The position numbers and the translations under genes were made by a program. Below are positions 5,403 to 6,882 of a DNA stretch of 6,882 nt, one piece after another (the stretch's first letter is position 1; each line of letters starts with the position of its first letter). Below the pieces are notes generated by a model. It was not told where the DNA came from and did no database searches. It worked only from the letters and a program-made list of their open reading frames with translations. Source of the DNA: Alphaproteobacteria bacterium CG11_big_fil_rev_8_21_14_0_20_44_7 (GTDB lineage: Bacteria > Pseudomonadota > Alphaproteobacteria > Rickettsiales > 21-14-0-20-44-7); assembly GCA_002787615.1 (NCBI GenBank), contig PCXJ01000074.1:1-6882 (forward strand), written 5' to 3'.

Positions 5403-5417
5403 TTAACGATTCTTTAA
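5403..5417 (+). promoter_or_regulatory. CtrA-type box upstream of rpoN
   Basis: TTAACGATTCTTTAA matches the full CtrA consensus TTAA-N7-TTAA exactly, including the common C after the first TTAA. Its spacer contains GATTC, a CcrM methylation site. It ends 3 bp before the TATAAT of the rpoN promoter, so bound CtrA would sit on the core promoter. Whether this would activate or repress cannot be decided from the geometry: boxes that activate in Caulobacter usually cover the -35, whereas this one fills the region between -35 and -10. Confidence 0.55.
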
Positions 5418-5420
5418 GGT

Positions 5421-5426
5421 TATAAT
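5421..5426 (+). promoter_or_regulatory. rpoN promoter -10 box
   Basis: A perfect TATAAT 35 bases before the rpoN start codon. The hexamer 17 bp upstream (CCATGT) is not a -35, which suggests a promoter needing help from a bound activator, or one recognised mainly through its -10. Transcription would start near 5433. Confidence 0.5.
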
Positions 5427-5444
5427 GCTAATATCCTTATTTAG

Positions 5445-5449
5445 AAGGA
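5445..5449 (+). promoter_or_regulatory. Ribosome binding site of rpoN
   Basis: AAGGA at 5445-5449 lies 12 bases before the ATG at 5462, a longer gap than usual. An ATG at 5449 is out of frame. The ATG at 5462 gives the normal RpoN N-terminus, so the start is kept despite the spacing. Confidence 0.5.
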
Positions 5450-5461
5450 TGTATAAATATT

Positions 5462-6882
5462 ATGGCATTAACACAAGGCATACAACAAAAACAATCGCAA
5501 ACGTTGTCAATGACACCGGAATTGCAGCAATCGCTCAAAATGTTGCAACTTTCCTCGCAGGATTTGGCAGAATTCCTGATGTCGGAATTGGAAAAAAACC
5601 CGCTTCTTGTTGAAGATGAGGGCGAAAGCTATGTTCAAGCCCCGCAAGAGCAGGATTCTTCGCAGAGCGACTTAACCGAAATTGCCGAAAATCGTGATTT
5701 GAACAGCAACAATGACTCGCTCGATTATGATTTTAGCCAAACTTGGCAGAATGGCGAGATTACTTCCGGCGGCAAAGGTGGTTATATTGATGGCGATATG
5801 GAATTTGACCGCACGCTGGAAGGCGAGGTGGATTTCCGCCAAAAACTGATTCAGGATTTCTTTTTGGATGTTGAAGAAACCTCAAAGCGCATTTTGGGCG
5901 TATATATGATAGATTTCCTCGATGATGCCGGATATTTTATCGGTGATATACATGATATTGCTACGAATTTCGGCTGCGATTATCAGGATGTTGAAGATAT
6001 CTTACATAGTTTGCAAAGGCTAGAGCCGGCGGGGATATTCGCACGCAGCCTATCCGAATGCCTATGTTTGCAGCTTGAGGATAAAGGGAGGTTAGACCCC
6101 TGCATATTCACACTAATTTCTAACCTAGAATTATTGGGGATGAATAAATATGACATTCTCATGGATTTATGCGATGTGAATTTTGAGGAATTGGAAGAAA
6201 TGATAGCCGAAGTTAAGGGGCTCAACCCAAAGCCTGCTGCCGGATATATGATAAAAGAAATGACCCCGACCCAGCCGGATGTATTCATCACAAAAAGGAA
6301 TGATGACGGTTTTGGAATTGAAGTGAACTCTGCGGCATTGCCCAAAGTTTTGGCGGATAGGAGGTATTATACCGAAGTTTCTTCAATGACGAAGGATAAG
6401 GAAGCGAAGAAATATATCACGCAAAACTGGCAGAATGCCAACTTCATCACGAAAGCTCTGGCGCAACGTGCTGATACTATGCTGAAAACTGCTGCTGCAA
6501 TTGTGAAGTATCAGGAAGATTTCTTCAAATATGGCATAAAATATCTCAAGCCCCTCACTTTAGCGCAAATTGCCGAGGAAATCGGTATGCATGAAAGTAC
6601 GGTGAGCCGCGTTACTTCAAATAAATATATGCAAACTCCGCGTGGCAGTTTTGAGATGAAATATTTCTTTATTTCGGGTGTTGGCGGCGTGGCGGGCGAT
6701 GTGGCAAGCACCAGCGTAAAAGAAACCATCAAAGAGATTATTAAGGCTGAGGATATCGAAAAGCCGTTTTCCGATGATTTTATCGGCAAAGAACTCAAGA
6801 AAAGAGGTATCCAAATATCACGCAGAACCGTGATGAAATATAGGGAGGCGATGGAAATTCCATCTTCCTATGACAGAAAAAA
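5462..6882 (+). CDS. rpoN: RNA polymerase sigma-54 factor RpoN (3' end cut by the window edge)
   Basis: RpoN directs RNA polymerase to -24/-12 promoters and needs ATP-driven enhancer-binding activators. In flagellated alphaproteobacteria such as Caulobacter it serves late flagellar genes; elsewhere it also serves nitrogen genes. The 473 codons present show the full layout. Region I is glutamine- and leucine-rich (1-50, LSMTPELQQSLKMLQLS), Region II is an acidic, variable linker (about 51-118), and the core-binding domain follows (about 119-300). The helix-turn-helix LTLAQIAEEIGMHESTVSRV is at 365-384. The RpoN box SRRTVMKYRE (453-462) departs from the usual ARRTVAKYRE at two places. The tail EAMEIPSSYDRK matches the usual end EAMGIPSS-RR, so only a few codons are missing. 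hpf and ptsN often follow in relatives but lie outside. Confidence 0.96.
   Translation, partial: MALTQGIQQKQSQTLSMTPELQQSLKMLQLSSQDLAEFLMSELEKNPLLVEDEGESYVQAPQEQDSSQSDLTEIAENRDLNSNNDSLDYDFSQTWQNGEITSGGKGGYIDGDMEFDRTLEGEVDFRQKLIQDFFLDVEETSKRILGVYMIDFLDDAGYFIGDIHDIATNFGCDYQDVEDILHSLQRLEPAGIFARSLSECLCLQLEDKGRLDPCIFTLISNLELLGMNKYDILMDLCDVNFEELEEMIAEVKGLNPKPAAGYMIKEMTPTQPDVFITKRNDDGFGIEVNSAALPKVLADRRYYTEVSSMTKDKEAKKYITQNWQNANFITKALAQRADTMLKTAAAIVKYQEDFFKYGIKYLKPLTLAQIAEEIGMHESTVSRVTSNKYMQTPRGSFEMKYFFISGVGGVAGDVASTSVKETIKEIIKAEDIEKPFSDDFIGKELKKRGIQISRRTVMKYREAMEIPSSYDRK

Noticed and set aside
5425..5613. 62-codon plus-strand frame spanning the rpoN start
   Set aside because: It is out of frame with rpoN, whose Region I is unmistakable, and it would begin within the rpoN -10 box.

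Overview
The window looks like chromosomal DNA from a fairly AT-rich, flagellated alphaproteobacterium. The evidence is the block rnd / kdsD-lptC-lptA-lptB / rpoN, which matches a common alphaproteobacterial gene order, the short RNase D without HRDC domains, and a TTAA-N7-TTAA box (the consensus of the alphaproteobacterial regulator CtrA) upstream of rpoN. No order or genus can be assigned from the sequence alone.

Layout. Positions 1-475 (minus strand) hold fliQ, a flagellar export-gate protein, with the 5' part of radA (DNA repair/recombination) directly after it and no intervening bases. From 557 the plus strand carries rnd, then a 224-residue orphan protein (1292-1966) that appears to be built from degenerate helical repeats, then the tight cluster kdsD-lptC-lptA-lptB (2009-4921). 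A 120-residue orphan on the minus strand (4918-5280) converges on lptB with overlapping stop codons. A 181-bp divergent control region (5281-5461) follows, and rpoN (sigma-54) runs from 5462 off the right edge, cut only a few codons before its expected end. No gap between genes exceeds 300 bases.

How the genes fit together. KdsD makes arabinose 5-phosphate, the precursor of the Kdo sugar of the lipopolysaccharide inner core. LptC, LptA and LptB are parts of the bridge and motor that carry lipopolysaccharide to the outer membrane. lptC/lptA and lptA/lptB overlap by 4 bases each, which suggests translational coupling. RpoN and FliQ link the locus to motility, and the CtrA-like box suggests that rpoN is under cell-cycle control.

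Main points to check. (1) At four genes without a convincing Shine-Dalgarno (rnd, kdsD, lptC and the minus-strand orphan), a -35/-10-like pair with exactly 17 bp spacing ends 6-7 bases before the start codon, predicting leaderless mRNAs. (2) The rpoN upstream region combines an exact 22-bp palindrome holding two GANTC (CcrM methylation) sites, and a perfect TTAA-N7-TTAA box with a third GANTC in its spacer, 3 bp before a perfect TATAAT. (3) Two unrecognised proteins interrupt an otherwise conserved locus. No RNA gene, CRISPR array, insertion sequence or convincing intrinsic terminator was seen.
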